A DNA stretch of 64,000 nt, from positions 1-64,000 of the forward strand of contig JBKECY010000079.1 of assembly GCA_047975025.1 (NCBI GenBank), read 5' to 3'. This DNA comes from JBKECY01 sp047975025. Lineage in GTDB: Bacteria > Bacillota > Clostridia > Lachnospirales > Lachnospiraceae. A program made the translations under genes and the position numbers. This document shows positions 1-9,349 of the stretch, one piece after another (position 1 is the stretch's first letter; the number at the start of each line of letters is the position of its first letter). The notes under the pieces were generated by a model. It searched no databases. It was not told the DNA's origin and was given only the letters and a program-made list of their open reading frames with translations.

Positions 1-2
1 TG

Positions 3-487
3 ACGATGATTTGCTCCGTTGTGTACCTTGCTTTTCCCATTTTTGTACTGCTCCTTTTTGTTAGTTTATCATATCAAAACTAACTCTTCCACTGGTACAA
101 AGATCGGGGGGCACTCCAACACCACTTACGATGTTATATTTTTTATTCGTCAGAATTCCGATTACAATAGCAGGTGTGATTGGAGCTATTTTAGCAGGAT
201 GCTTGGGAGGTATTTATTCAATACCAATACCAATTACAGCCAATATACTTTATACAGATCGGGATACTTATACTAAGGTTGTTAGTTACTGTACGGCAGC
301 TGCTACACTATGTAACACGTTTTCAAATATTATATTTCATGGGTTTTATGATGTTAGTGGTAATTATATTATTTCCTTAATGTATACACTGGTTCTGTCT
401 GTAACTTGCTTTGTACTTATCATAGGTATGATTAGAAGAAATAGAAGTTTGTTTATTGGAGGAAAAACTTATGGAAAAAGAGGTTAA
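3..487 (+). pseudogene. C-terminal part of an MFS-type transporter, apparently frameshifted
   Basis: The left edge cuts this gene. Frame 3 reads a hydrophobic stretch (SVVYLAFPIFVLLLFVSL) and stops near base 82. Frame 2 is open from base 65 and continues as a membrane protein with about three further helices (PITIAGVIGAILAGCLGG, then SYCTAAATLCNTFSNIIFHG, then ISLMYTLVLSVTCFVLII) up to the stop at 485-487. The simplest reading is one multi-helix permease whose frame is shifted between about 60 and 83. The helix pattern and the short charged loop YTDRDTYTK between helices suggest the last helices of a major facilitator or GPH-like sugar carrier, but I cannot assign a substrate. Its end overlaps the start of the following hydrolase by 17 bases, so the two were probably one operon. 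It could also be a sequencing error or an intact short ORF. Confidence 0.4.
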
Positions 488-1439
488 CTATATTAGGCCA
501 ATTACTGTGACGAATCCGAGAGAGTTTCCATATGATGAAACACTTCCAGAGGGGTGTATTTTATTGGAAGAAATGGAAGATGAGTTTGGCTATGTCGTAT
601 ATTATAGTGAGGAGGTATATGCCCGTCGTCGAAATGGAAATCAGATGACCACATTACATCTTCATATATATGAGCCACAGTTGCCGGAATTTGAAACAAC
701 AAATGAAGAACGAGATAATATAAAGTGGCCAGTCATCGTATTCGTTCAAGGTTCGGCATTTCACAAACAAAAAATGTTTGGACATGCTAATATGCATATG
801 AAAATGGCTGCTAGGGGATATTTAATTGGGGTTGTAGAGTATCGCCCAAGTGACATAGCCCCATTTCCGGCGCAAATGCAGGATTGTAAAACAGCAATAC
901 GATATATGAAAAAACATGCAGATCGTTTACATGCAGATTCGAGTCGTATTGCTTTGTGGGGGGATTCTTCAGGAGCACATACCGCATTAATGGCAGGTTT
1001 TACGGGAGATGACGCACCAGACAGCGATGTGTACAAAGAGTATTCTGCAACAGTCAATTGTATTATAGATTGGTTTGGACCTACAGATTTCTCTAAAATG
1101 AATATGGTTCCCAGCGCACAGGATCATATATATCCAGATAGCCCTGAAGGGTTTGAAATTGGCCGTCTAAATGTGTTGGAACACCCTGATATCACAGAGA
1201 AAACGATTCCTATGAAGTACCTAACACGTACGAAAGCGATACCACCTCTGTTAATTATGCATGGAGGGCGTGATATGCTGGTGCCGTTTCAACAAAGTTG
1301 TCTGTTATACAATAGAATGACAGAACTAGGGAAAAAGGTGATATTTTATAAGATAAAAGATGCGAATCATGGGATTTATGGATTTTCTAATGAGAAAATA
1401 CTGGATCTTATTGAAGAGTTTATAAAAAAATACATGTAA
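471..1439 (+). CDS. alpha/beta hydrolase, BD-FAE/carboxylesterase-like (carbohydrate esterase candidate)
   Basis: 322-residue cytoplasmic alpha/beta-hydrolase with no signal peptide. The nucleophile elbow is GDSSG with Ser166, the acid is probably Asp268 in HGGRDMLVPF, and the base is His300 in DANHGIYGF. An oxyanion-type motif VQGSAF is in the early strand region, and VVEYRPSD follows as in BD-FAE/acetyl-xylan-esterase-like proteins. I chose ATG 471 because GGAGG at 458-462 is correctly spaced; an in-frame TTG at 456 overlaps that site. The neighbouring carrier fragment and the downstream beta-glucosidases suggest it removes acyl groups from plant oligosaccharides. The substrate is inferred only from context. 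Confidence 0.8.
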   Translation: MEKEVNYIRPITVTNPREFPYDETLPEGCILLEEMEDEFGYVVYYSEEVYARRRNGNQMTTLHLHIYEPQLPEFETTNEERDNIKWPVIVFVQGSAFHKQKMFGHANMHMKMAARGYLIGVVEYRPSDIAPFPAQMQDCKTAIRYMKKHADRLHADSSRIALWGDSSGAHTALMAGFTGDDAPDSDVYKEYSATVNCIIDWFGPTDFSKMNMVPSAQDHIYPDSPEGFEIGRLNVLEHPDITEKTIPMKYLTRTKAIPPLLIMHGGRDMLVPFQQSCLLYNRMTELGKKVIFYKIKDANHGIYGFSNEKILDLIEEFIKKYM

Positions 1440-1440
1440 A

Positions 1441-1509
1441 CCTAAAAGGAGATTGTTGATAGGTAGATACACTTTCGTTTACCGATGCAGCAACTCCTTA
1501 ATTTTTAGG
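1441..1509. repeat. Imperfect inverted repeat after the hydrolase gene
   Basis: The left arm starts CCTAAAAGGAG.TTGTTG and the right arm reads GCAGCAACTCCTTAA..TTTTTAGG. The arms pair with a few bulges around a loop of about 30 bases. It starts directly after the hydrolase stop codon, so it may end that transcript, although there is no clean U-run. Confidence 0.4.
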
Positions 1510-1937
1510 CACTTTTAATGGTATAAAATGATAAGCATACCAAATGCGCTTCTCCGCCTGTTTCAGTTCTGGTTTTATTTCTTTATAATACAGTGCTCGA
1601 TGGTTGTATCTTGTGACATATGCAGAGGGAACAAGAAGTCAATATCCCCGGCACAAGCAGTTGAATGCTTGCCTTTTGTAGAGAGACGTCAAGTGCAGAA
1701 GTTGCCTTACCGCAGATTAGTATTTGGGGTTGGAGTCCCATTGCCATGAATTATGATAGGACTTTTGGGCAAATCGAATTCTAATTTATTATATCAGGAT
1801 GAAGTGCATGGACTATTACCGGAATATGCTAGTAGGGAAGAGGAAATTAGGGCTCTTTGTAAGGCGTTGATAAATATCTGAAAATAGCATTTTTAAATAT
1901 ATAGAAAATGACACGACTCTATTGTATTTGAAATTCA

Positions 1938-1970
1938 TGCAAGTTATGCTCCCTAAAGTGCAAGTTATGC
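1938..1970 (+). promoter_or_regulatory. Paired direct repeat TGCAAGTTATGC, 21-base period, upstream of the GH3 operon
   Basis: TGCAAGTTATGC occurs at 1938-1949 and again at 1959-1970, exactly 21 bases apart. This puts both copies on the same face of the helix, the geometry AraC-family activators use. It lies about 75 bases before the GH3 start. The binding protein is unknown; a YesN-type AraC regulator is encoded at 16092-17687, but a link is only a guess. Confidence 0.45.
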
Positions 1971-2042
1971 AAAAAAAAGAAAATCCCGCAAAACCATGAT
2001 ACCATAGTACCATAACATTATTGTATTAAGGGAGGAAGAAAA

Positions 2043-4922
2043 ATGCTTAGTATTAATTTTGATGATGTAATTGGTATTTTAAAATCCTGTGTACCCTACC
2101 TGATCTTTTTCGGGGTGGTACTGGTTTTAGGTATAATTACACTAATCGCAGTAAGGAAATTCAAAAAACCAGGAAGGAAGCTGATTCGTTCACAGGCAGG
2201 AATAGCAATTTTGCTGGCTTTCATTGTAGCGGTTGATCTAATCTGCTTTATTCCGATGGCCAGCATGATTTCACTGGCGACAGGAGACGGAACCATTTCA
2301 GAAGAAACTTCTGCAGAAGCCACAGAACTATGTGTTTCGATTGCAGAAGAAGGAATCGTACTCTTAAAAAATGACAACAATATTTTTCCTATGACGGACA
2401 CACAGAATCTTAACGTATTTGGCTGGGCATCTACGAATCCCTGCTATGGCGGTACAGGCTCAGGTTCACTTTCAGATGTCTATGACACCAAAACACTGCT
2501 TGGCGGCCTGGAAGATGCTGGGTATGCACTGAATACAGAGCTATCAGATTTTTACACTGCATACAGAGCAGATCGTCCGGTAGTAGGTATGTGGGAGCAG
2601 GACTGGACACTGCCGGAGCCTACAGCGGACTCCTATAGTGATTCATTGATTGAAAATGCTAAAGCATTTTCTGATACAGCACTTGTCGTGATTACACGTG
2701 TGGGTGGTGAAGGTGCGGATCTTCCGACCGATGTAAGCCAGGTGACATATACTGATAATTCTACTGAATACAAAGATTTTGAAGCAGGAGAGCATTATCT
2801 GCAATTAAGCCAGACAGAAAAAGATATGATGGATCTGGTCTGCAGTAATTTCGAAAATGTAGTTGTAGTTTATAATGGTGCCAATGCAATGGAGCTTGGA
2901 TTTCTGAATGAATACAGCCAGATCAAGGGAGCGATCTGGTGCCCGGGAACCGGTCAGTCAGGATTTACAGCTCTGGGAGAGATTATTCATGGAGATGTGA
3001 ATCCTTCCGGAAAGACAAGCGACACCTTTGTAAGTGATTTAACAGCAACACCAGTATTTAATAATATTGGAATGTACAATTACGACAATATGGATGAATT
3101 CGCGGCCACTTCATTTACAGGAGAGACCACGATACCGAGTTTTGTAAATTATGTTGAAGGCATTTATGTGGGCTATCGTTTCTATGAGACAGCAGCACAG
3201 GAAGGTCTGATCAACTACGATGACGAAGTACTGTATCCTTTTGGTTATGGACTTTCTTACACATCTTTCGAGCAGACAATGGGCGCAATCTCGGAGTCGG
3301 ACGGACAGATTTCATTTGATGTGACTGTAGAAAATACCGGTGATGTAAGCGGCAAAGATGTGGTGGAAATCTATTATAATCCACCCTACACCGATGGCGG
3401 CATCGAAAAAGCTTCGGTGAATCTGATTGCTTTTGATAAGACAGAAGAGTTGGCACCGGGTGAATCACAGACGGTATCAATTTCCTTCTCATTAGAAGAA
3501 ATGGCTTCTTACGATACGTCAGGAGATGGCTCTTATGTACTGGAAGCAGGTGACTATGGAATCTCTTTGAGAACTGATTCCCATACGATTGTTGATGAAC
3601 AGACATACACACTGGCCGACACAATTTCCTATGCAGAAGGCCGCGAAAGTGATGATGCGGCGGCAACTAATCAGTTTGCTGATGCAGCAGGTAATGTGAC
3701 CTATCTGTCACGCGCCAACGGATTCGCTAATTATGCAGAAGCAACTGCTGCACCAGAGAGTCTGACAATGCCGGAAGATCAAAAAGCAACATTTGTGAAT
3801 AACAGTAACTACAATCTGGAAGATTTCAACAATGCGGATGACGAAATGCCTGTCACCGGAGCTAATAATGGAATTGCGGCTGTTGATATGCGCGGTCTGG
3901 ATTATGATGATGCTGCGTGGGACGAATTTTTGGATCAGCTGTCAATCAGCGAGATGGATACGATTATCGCATTGGGAGGCTATCAGACTTCAGCAGCGTC
4001 AAGCGTGGATCTGGTACAGACAATCAACTGCGACGGCCCTGCTTCAATCAACAATAACTTTACGGGAACCAGTTCTATTGGATTCCCATCAGCAGTTATG
4101 ATCGCATCTTCATGGAACCAGAAGCTGGCTGAAGAGTTTGGAACGAGCATCGGCAAGATGGCCGCTGAAATGGGTGTCTCCGGCTGGTATGCACCGGCTA
4201 TGAATATCCACCGCTCTGCATTTGCAGGCCGTAACTTTGAGTATTATTCAGAGGATAGCGTTCTCTCAGGCAAGATTGCAGCCCAGGCGGTAATTGGTGC
4301 TGAATCACAAGGTGTCTTCGCCTTTATCAAGCATTTTGCATTAAACGATCAGGAAGACAACCGTAATAATATGCTGTGCACATGGTCAGATGAACAGGCG
4401 ATTCGTGAAATCTATCTGAAACCTTTTGAAATGGCAGTCAAAGAGGGCGGAGCGAAAGCAGTTATGTCCGCATTCAACTATATTGGAACCGTATATGCAG
4501 GTGCGCATCCACAGTTGCTGAACACTGTACTTCGTGATGAATGGGGCTTTAGAGGCTTCGTGCTGACAGACTATTTCGGAGGCTATGGATATCAGAATGC
4601 GGATCAGGAAATCAGAAATGGAAATGATTCGATGCTCGTAGCATATGATACGGAGACCAATCACGTAAAAGACCAGACGAGTGCGACCAGTATCTTAGCA
4701 ATGCGTCAGGCAAGCAAGAATATTATATATACGGTAGTAAACAGCAGAGCCTATTCTGAGGAAGTACTGCAGGTCGGAATGCCGGCATGGAAAGTAACCG
4801 CAATCGTGATTAACGTTGTATTGGGTATTGGTGTCGTTGCGTTAGAATTTGCAGCAATTACCAAATACCGTAAGAGAAAAAAAGCAGCGGCACAGGTCAA
4901 AGCATCCGGAAGCGGAGAATAA
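2043..4922 (+). CDS. Domain-permuted, membrane-anchored GH3 beta-glucosidase
   Basis: 959-residue glycoside hydrolase family 3 protein with its domains in reversed order. Two N-terminal membrane helices (about 17-37 and 52-75) are followed by the domain that is normally C-terminal (about 90-400, with GGEGADL in the acid/base region and YPFGYGLSYTSF), then a fibronectin III-like domain (about 405-510). The catalytic TIM barrel comes last (about 620-890), with RNFEYYSED, IKHFALN and the nucleophile Asp843 in VLTDYFGG. A third helix (about 915-940) ends in a basic RKRKK tail. Permuted GH3 enzymes are known from Ruminococcus and Butyrivibrio-type bacteria. The helices predict a cell-surface enzyme cutting beta-glucosides or xylosides. 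The start has a GGGAGG site. It lies 2 bases from the next gene, so one operon is likely. Confidence 0.85.
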   Translation: MLSINFDDVIGILKSCVPYLIFFGVVLVLGIITLIAVRKFKKPGRKLIRSQAGIAILLAFIVAVDLICFIPMASMISLATGDGTISEETSAEATELCVSIAEEGIVLLKNDNNIFPMTDTQNLNVFGWASTNPCYGGTGSGSLSDVYDTKTLLGGLEDAGYALNTELSDFYTAYRADRPVVGMWEQDWTLPEPTADSYSDSLIENAKAFSDTALVVITRVGGEGADLPTDVSQVTYTDNSTEYKDFEAGEHYLQLSQTEKDMMDLVCSNFENVVVVYNGANAMELGFLNEYSQIKGAIWCPGTGQSGFTALGEIIHGDVNPSGKTSDTFVSDLTATPVFNNIGMYNYDNMDEFAATSFTGETTIPSFVNYVEGIYVGYRFYETAAQEGLINYDDEVLYPFGYGLSYTSFEQTMGAISESDGQISFDVTVENTGDVSGKDVVEIYYNPPYTDGGIEKASVNLIAFDKTEELAPGESQTVSISFSLEEMASYDTSGDGSYVLEAGDYGISLRTDSHTIVDEQTYTLADTISYAEGRESDDAAATNQFADAAGNVTYLSRANGFANYAEATAAPESLTMPEDQKATFVNNSNYNLEDFNNADDEMPVTGANNGIAAVDMRGLDYDDAAWDEFLDQLSISEMDTIIALGGYQTSAASSVDLVQTINCDGPASINNNFTGTSSIGFPSAVMIASSWNQKLAEEFGTSIGKMAAEMGVSGWYAPAMNIHRSAFAGRNFEYYSEDSVLSGKIAAQAVIGAESQGVFAFIKHFALNDQEDNRNNMLCTWSDEQAIREIYLKPFEMAVKEGGAKAVMSAFNYIGTVYAGAHPQLLNTVLRDEWGFRGFVLTDYFGGYGYQNADQEIRNGNDSMLVAYDTETNHVKDQTSATSILAMRQASKNIIYTVVNSRAYSEEVLQVGMPAWKVTAIVINVVLGIGVVALEFAAITKYRKRKKAAAQVKASGSGE

Positions 4923-4924
4923 AG

Positions 4925-5530
4925 ATGAATGATAACAAAGCTCTAAAAAATGAAAAGGGAATTTGGACCCGATTCAAGGAAAAACACCCCACCATTGCGC
5001 AGTTCATAGTGTTTTTTATCATCAGTAATGGTGTGACAGTATTGCAGATGGTCATCATGCCTGTGCTAAAGTATATGTTAAGCTTCACGCCATTAGTAAA
5101 TACTGCGTTTGAAGTACTGCCTGTGGGAAGAAATCTGGATGGAAGTATCTACTATGTATTTTCCTATGCGGCAGGTGCTATTGGAAGCGGCGGAGGCGGT
5201 GGCCTCGCCTACTTCCTGGCAGTTGAAATCACCTTGTTTATTGCCCAGGTTATCAACTTCTTCCTGCAAAGGAATGTGACATTTAAGTCCAAGACAAGTG
5301 TTGGAAAAGCTGCCCTGTGGTACTTTATTGCATGGGTGTTGATCTCAATCGGAGCCGCAGCTCTGCAGGGCCTGTATAAGACACCGATCTATTCACTGTT
5401 GATGGATGTCATGGGAACCAGAGTGGGCATGACCGTAGCGGACATTATTGTAATGCTGATCAACAGCGTGATTTCCTTCTGGGTATTTTTCCCGATTATG
5501 AAAATTATTTTTAAAGAAAAGAAAGCGTAG
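4925..5530 (+). CDS. GtrA-like four-helix membrane protein
   Basis: 201-residue integral membrane protein. A short basic N-terminus is followed by helices near 23-50, 75-105, 125-148 and 165-195. The motif INFFLQRNVTFKS after the second helix is typical of the GtrA family, small membrane proteins that help move lipid-linked sugars across the membrane. A glycine-rich loop (GSGGGGGL) is unusual. It starts 2 bases after the membrane-anchored GH3 and ends 15 bases before the second GH3, so it should be translationally coupled with both. Its role in a glucosidase operon is unclear: it could act in glycan flipping or as a partner of the membrane GH3. Confidence 0.7.
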   Translation: MNDNKALKNEKGIWTRFKEKHPTIAQFIVFFIISNGVTVLQMVIMPVLKYMLSFTPLVNTAFEVLPVGRNLDGSIYYVFSYAAGAIGSGGGGGLAYFLAVEITLFIAQVINFFLQRNVTFKSKTSVGKAALWYFIAWVLISIGAAALQGLYKTPIYSLLMDVMGTRVGMTVADIIVMLINSVISFWVFFPIMKIIFKEKKA

Positions 5531-5545
5531 AGAAAGAGTGTGCCT

Positions 5546-7996
5546 ATGAAACATGCAGAAATCATCAGTCAAATGACAATCGAGGAAAAAGCGGCATTTC
5601 TAAGCGGAAAAAATATGTGGCAGACCAGGGAATATGAGCACTTGCAGATTCCCTCTATATTTTGTGCGGACGGGCCGCATGGGGTCCGTAAGCAGGCGGG
5701 GGCCGGTGATCATCTCGGTCTCAATGCCTCTCTGCCTGCAACCTGCTTTCCAACGGCTTCAACGATTTCAAACAGTTGGGATGAAGCGCTTGGAGAAGAG
5801 CTCGGCGAAGCCCTGGGAAGAGAGGCCGCATCACAGGAAGTCGACGTACTGCTTGGACCGGGACTTAATATTAAACGCAGCCCTTTGTGCGGACGAAACT
5901 TCGAATATTTTTCAGAAGACCCGTACTTATCCGGTAAGATGGCAGCCTCCTATATCCGAGGAATCCAAAGTCAGGGAGTCTATGCCTGCCCCAAGCATTT
6001 TGCAGTGAACAGCCAGGAACTGCGCAGGATGGCTTCTGATTCGATTATTGATGAGAGGACATTGCGGGAAATTTATCTGGAAGGTTTTGAGATTGCGGTA
6101 AAAGAAGGCAAGGCCAATGCAATTATGAGCAGTTACAACGAAGTCAATGGTATCTATGCCAATGAAAATAAGCATTTATTGCAGGATATTCTACGTGATG
6201 AATGGGGCTTTGATGGAATTGTAATTACAGATTGGGGTGGTTCTAACGACCATGTAAAGGGGGTGGCAGCCGGTTCTAACCTTGAGATGCCCTCACCCGG
6301 ATTGGCCTCTGCACGTGAATTGCTTGAAGCAGTGGAACAAGGAACCTTGCCTATAGAACAGCTGGACCGCTGTGTTGACGAGCTGTTAGAAGCGGTATTG
6401 TCCCTGCATAATGCCAAGCGGACAACAGGTGTAACATACGAAGAGGCACATCATAAATTAGCTAAAAAAGCCGCGGTTGAAAGTGCCGTCCTGCTAAAAA
6501 ATGAGGCGGATGCTGCCGGAGTACCGGTATTGCCGCTTCGTGAAAATTGTAAAGTCGCATTAATCGGAGATTTTGCTCAAATGCCACGCTATCAGGGCGC
6601 AGGCTCGTCTATGGTAAATCCATATAAAGTTGAGACGATGGAAGAGCAGATTCGCGAGTATGCACTGGATTATATCGGTTTTGCAAAAGGATATCATCGC
6701 TCAGGTGAGGAAGACGAGGCTTTAAAAGCAGAGGCTGTGAAGCTGGCGGCACGTGCGGAAATTGTCATCTACTGCTTCGGCCTTGATGAGATTCGGGAGT
6801 CAGAGGGTATGGACAGGAATCACATGCGAATCTCACAAAATCAAATTGAACTGCTTGAAGCACTCGCAGCGGCCAATAAAAATATTGTAGGTGTCCTAAG
6901 CGCCGGTTCCGCCATTGAAATGGCATGGCACACGTGCTGCCATGCCATCTTGCATGGATATCTCGGCGGTCAGGCCGGGGCATCCGCAATGCTGGATCTG
7001 TTGCTGGGCAAAGCCAATCCTTCCGGTAAATTAAATGAATCTTATCCGGAAGTCTATGAAGATACTCCGGCGTACCGGTATTTTCCCGGTGCACAAAGAA
7101 CTGTGGAATACAGAGAAAGTCTGTATGTTGGCTACCGCTATTATGAAACGTGCCAGAAGAAGACAGCGTACCCCTTCGGCTTTGGTCTTTCCTATACGGA
7201 GTTTGCTTATTCAGAATACCAGGTAACTTCTGCGGGTGTAACCCTGCGGATTACCAATACTGGTAAGTATGACGGCGCTGAAATTGTACAGTTATACGTG
7301 GGCATGCCGAAGAGCCGTATTTTCCGCCCTGTCAAATCACTTAAAGGGTTCACCAAAGTATTTTTAAAAGCGGGAGAAAGCAGGGAGGTTCAAATTGCAT
7401 TTGATGACAAAACATTCCGCTATTGGAACCGTGCTACGAAACAGTGGGAAATTGAAGAAGGAGAGTATCTGATCAGTGTGGGGGCGAGTGTTGCTGACAT
7501 ACGTCTGACACAAACGCTGTACCAGTCAGGAACGACCGAGGTGTTGCCCTACGACAAGCAGAAACTGCCGTTTTATTATAAAGGTGATATTACTGAAATT
7601 TCTGACAAGGAATATGAAGAGTTGCTGGGGTATAAAATCCCTGCAATCGCATGGACCGGTGAATTGAGTGTCAATGATGCCATCTGTCAGATGTATTATG
7701 CTAAAAGCGGTCTGGCGCGGTTTATTTACAAGCGTCTGACGAAAATTAAGCTGAAAAGCGAAGCTAAGGGAACGCCGGATCTGAATGTGCTTTTTATCTA
7801 CAATATGCCATTTCGGGGGATTGCCAAGATGACAAACGGCATGGTCAGTATGGAAATGGTGCATGGTATGGTAGCACTTGTTAACGGTCATTTCTTTGGC
7901 GGAATGGGAAAAATCATAGGTGGTTTTTTCTCGAACAAGCGCAAAAACAAAGTCTACGAAAGATTGTTGGCCGAGCTGGCACACAAAGCAGAATAG
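5546..7996 (+). CDS. GH3 beta-glucosidase, canonical domain order
   Basis: 816-residue glycoside hydrolase with no signal peptide, so probably cytoplasmic. The TIM barrel comes first, with ADGPHGVR, CGRNFEYFSEDP, PKHFAVNSQE and nucleophile Asp229 in ITDWGG. The alpha/beta sandwich follows with the acid/base-region motif ESEGMDR, then YPFGFGLSYTEF and a fibronectin III domain (about 560-640). A C-terminal extension of about 160 residues has a glycine-rich end (GHFFGGMGKIIGGFF) of unknown use. ATG 5546 is preferred over GTG 5540 because the AGAAAGAG ribosome site suits it. Last gene of the operon; a strong hairpin follows. It would split short beta-glucosides imported after surface digestion. 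Confidence 0.88.
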   Translation: MKHAEIISQMTIEEKAAFLSGKNMWQTREYEHLQIPSIFCADGPHGVRKQAGAGDHLGLNASLPATCFPTASTISNSWDEALGEELGEALGREAASQEVDVLLGPGLNIKRSPLCGRNFEYFSEDPYLSGKMAASYIRGIQSQGVYACPKHFAVNSQELRRMASDSIIDERTLREIYLEGFEIAVKEGKANAIMSSYNEVNGIYANENKHLLQDILRDEWGFDGIVITDWGGSNDHVKGVAAGSNLEMPSPGLASARELLEAVEQGTLPIEQLDRCVDELLEAVLSLHNAKRTTGVTYEEAHHKLAKKAAVESAVLLKNEADAAGVPVLPLRENCKVALIGDFAQMPRYQGAGSSMVNPYKVETMEEQIREYALDYIGFAKGYHRSGEEDEALKAEAVKLAARAEIVIYCFGLDEIRESEGMDRNHMRISQNQIELLEALAAANKNIVGVLSAGSAIEMAWHTCCHAILHGYLGGQAGASAMLDLLLGKANPSGKLNESYPEVYEDTPAYRYFPGAQRTVEYRESLYVGYRYYETCQKKTAYPFGFGLSYTEFAYSEYQVTSAGVTLRITNTGKYDGAEIVQLYVGMPKSRIFRPVKSLKGFTKVFLKAGESREVQIAFDDKTFRYWNRATKQWEIEEGEYLISVGASVADIRLTQTLYQSGTTEVLPYDKQKLPFYYKGDITEISDKEYEELLGYKIPAIAWTGELSVNDAICQMYYAKSGLARFIYKRLTKIKLKSEAKGTPDLNVLFIYNMPFRGIAKMTNGMVSMEMVHGMVALVNGHFFGGMGKIIGGFFSNKRKNKVYERLLAELAHKAE

Positions 7997-8001
7997 AAAC
8001 G

Positions 8002-8043
8002 AAGAAGACGTCTCAGACCACTAACCGGCTGAGACGTCTTCTT
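8002..8043. terminator. Bidirectional terminator between GH3 and the GHKL kinase
   Basis: A perfect 15-base-pair stem, AAGAAGACGTCTCAG paired with CTGAGACGTCTTCTT, around a 12-base loop. T-rich flanks occur on both strands. The loop holds the stop codon of the minus-strand kinase gene, so one stem serves two converging genes. Confidence 0.9.
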
Positions 8044-9349
8044 TGATTGGAATTAAGATTTGCAGTGTGAACCAGTGCTCCTGTGCCTGCAGTGTCATGG
8101 ATCCGCCGTATTTTTCGATGGCGACCTGGATACTTTTCAACCCATATCCATGGAACTGCTGATTGGATTTTGTGGTTCGGGGCAATCGATCCTGTGTAAG
8201 TGTGAGAGGTTCTTCCGAATAGTTCTCAAACTGGATCAGCAGGAACTGGTTGCGGCGCATCATCGTAAGACTGATCAGGCGCTTTTCCGGGCTGGCATAT
8301 TGTGTGACACATTCTATGGCATTGTCCAGTGCATTTCCAAAAATTGAGCAGATATCTTTGACATGGATAAAGGAAAGCAGTTTGCCATCGGCCACGCAGG
8401 TAAAGGTAATATGATTTCTTGTACAATAGGAATTCTTAGTTGTAAGCATGACGTCCAACACGTGATTTCCGGTATTGGTCATGGCATTTTGGGCCAGAAT
8501 TGCCTGTTCCATTTCAGTCAGGTAGCGCTGCTGTTTCTCGGGATCTTTTTCGGAACGGATGGCGACCATATAGTGCTTCAGATCATGAAATTCCCGACGC
8601 AAAAGCTCGATATTATCCAGCGAGGCACGATATTGGTCATATTGGCGGGAGAGCATGATATTCATAGTTTGATTTTCACTGCGCATCCGCAGCTTCTCAC
8701 GTTTGTCCTGCTGGTCGAACAGGAGAACCAGACCCGCAAAATCGACCAGAGTACGGATATATAAAATTGAGCTGAGCGCGCTGGCCAGTGGGGTGTCAGA
8801 TAATACAAAGGTCGCGTTGCTGATGGCAAAAACGCTTAATGCAATCAGAGCAGAACTAAATAATTCCTTGCCGTCAACATGCAGATATTCGCTTTTTGAA
8901 AGATGTTCTCTCTCTAATAGAAAATAGCTGACGAACAGTACGGCATATACGAGCAGCAGCAACAAAATAGAAGCAAACTGACTGGTCTTATTTAGTCCTA
9001 TGGCTGACCAGACATAAATCTGCCAATGCAGTGAGGCTACAAATTCGGCCAGAACAAAGGCCCGAAAACAGCAAAAACCGGCATCAAGTTTGGGGATGCC
9101 GCATATATAGTAGATGAAAAAATAGATGCTGCCGATGGCACCAATCATTCCGGGAATCCACAGATATAATGGAAGCATGCCAGCGACCGTTTGGTATAGT
9201 ATGAACCAGACAAGCATGGCAGCAAGTGCAAAGTAGAGTTTAAAATCCCGGCGCTTTTTGCGCAGCATCATAATATAGACGACGCAGGCGCCCCATTCGG
9301 CAATGGCAGTGTAGATTCTGGGGGTGTCGAGCAGAGAGTCAAAACTCAT
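8021..9349 (-). CDS. GHKL-type sensor histidine kinase, AgrC-like
   Basis: 442-residue membrane sensor. The N-terminal half (about 1-200) is six or more hydrophobic helices. The phospho-acceptor region is LRREFHDLKHYM (His about 260), followed by a GHKL ATPase with the N-box FGNALDNAIE and G-box GYGLKS. This layout matches the AgrC/ComD-like HPK10 kinases that often sense peptides or membrane signals. It overlaps the end of the LytTR regulator gene by 4 bases (ATGA), and AGGAGG precedes its start, so the pair is co-translated and forms a two-component system. No signal peptide gene is visible nearby. Confidence 0.85.
   Translation of the reverse strand: MSFDSLLDTPRIYTAIAEWGACVVYIMMLRKKRRDFKLYFALAAMLVWFILYQTVAGMLPLYLWIPGMIGAIGSIYFFIYYICGIPKLDAGFCCFRAFVLAEFVASLHWQIYVWSAIGLNKTSQFASILLLLLVYAVLFVSYFLLEREHLSKSEYLHVDGKELFSSALIALSVFAISNATFVLSDTPLASALSSILYIRTLVDFAGLVLLFDQQDKREKLRMRSENQTMNIMLSRQYDQYRASLDNIELLRREFHDLKHYMVAIRSEKDPEKQQRYLTEMEQAILAQNAMTNTGNHVLDVMLTTKNSYCTRNHITFTCVADGKLLSFIHVKDICSIFGNALDNAIECVTQYASPEKRLISLTMMRRNQFLLIQFENYSEEPLTLTQDRLPRTTKSNQQFHGYGLKSIQVAIEKYGGSMTLQAQEHWFTLQILIPIKEDVSAG

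Larger units (their letters stand above)
1440..2042. other. Intergenic region with a small coding relic and direct repeats
   Basis: About 600 bases without a convincing gene. Besides the inverted repeat at its left end, bases 1753-1881 read as a 42-codon open frame (MIGLLGKSNSNLLYQDEVHG..., ending ALCKALINI) with a normal protein-like composition but no ribosome-binding site. It looks like the C-terminal relic of a lost enzyme. A longer open frame at 1528-1749 has poor codon composition and no ribosome site, and I do not call it. Two 12-base direct repeats lie at 1938-1970, ahead of the beta-glucosidase operon. Confidence 0.5.

Noticed and set aside
1528..1749. 73-codon open frame
   Set aside because: No ribosome site, odd composition and no family resemblance; lies in a relic-like intergenic region.
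3211..3666. 151-codon frame opposite the first GH3
   Set aside because: His/Pro/Ser-rich mirror frame inside a convincing GH3 gene.
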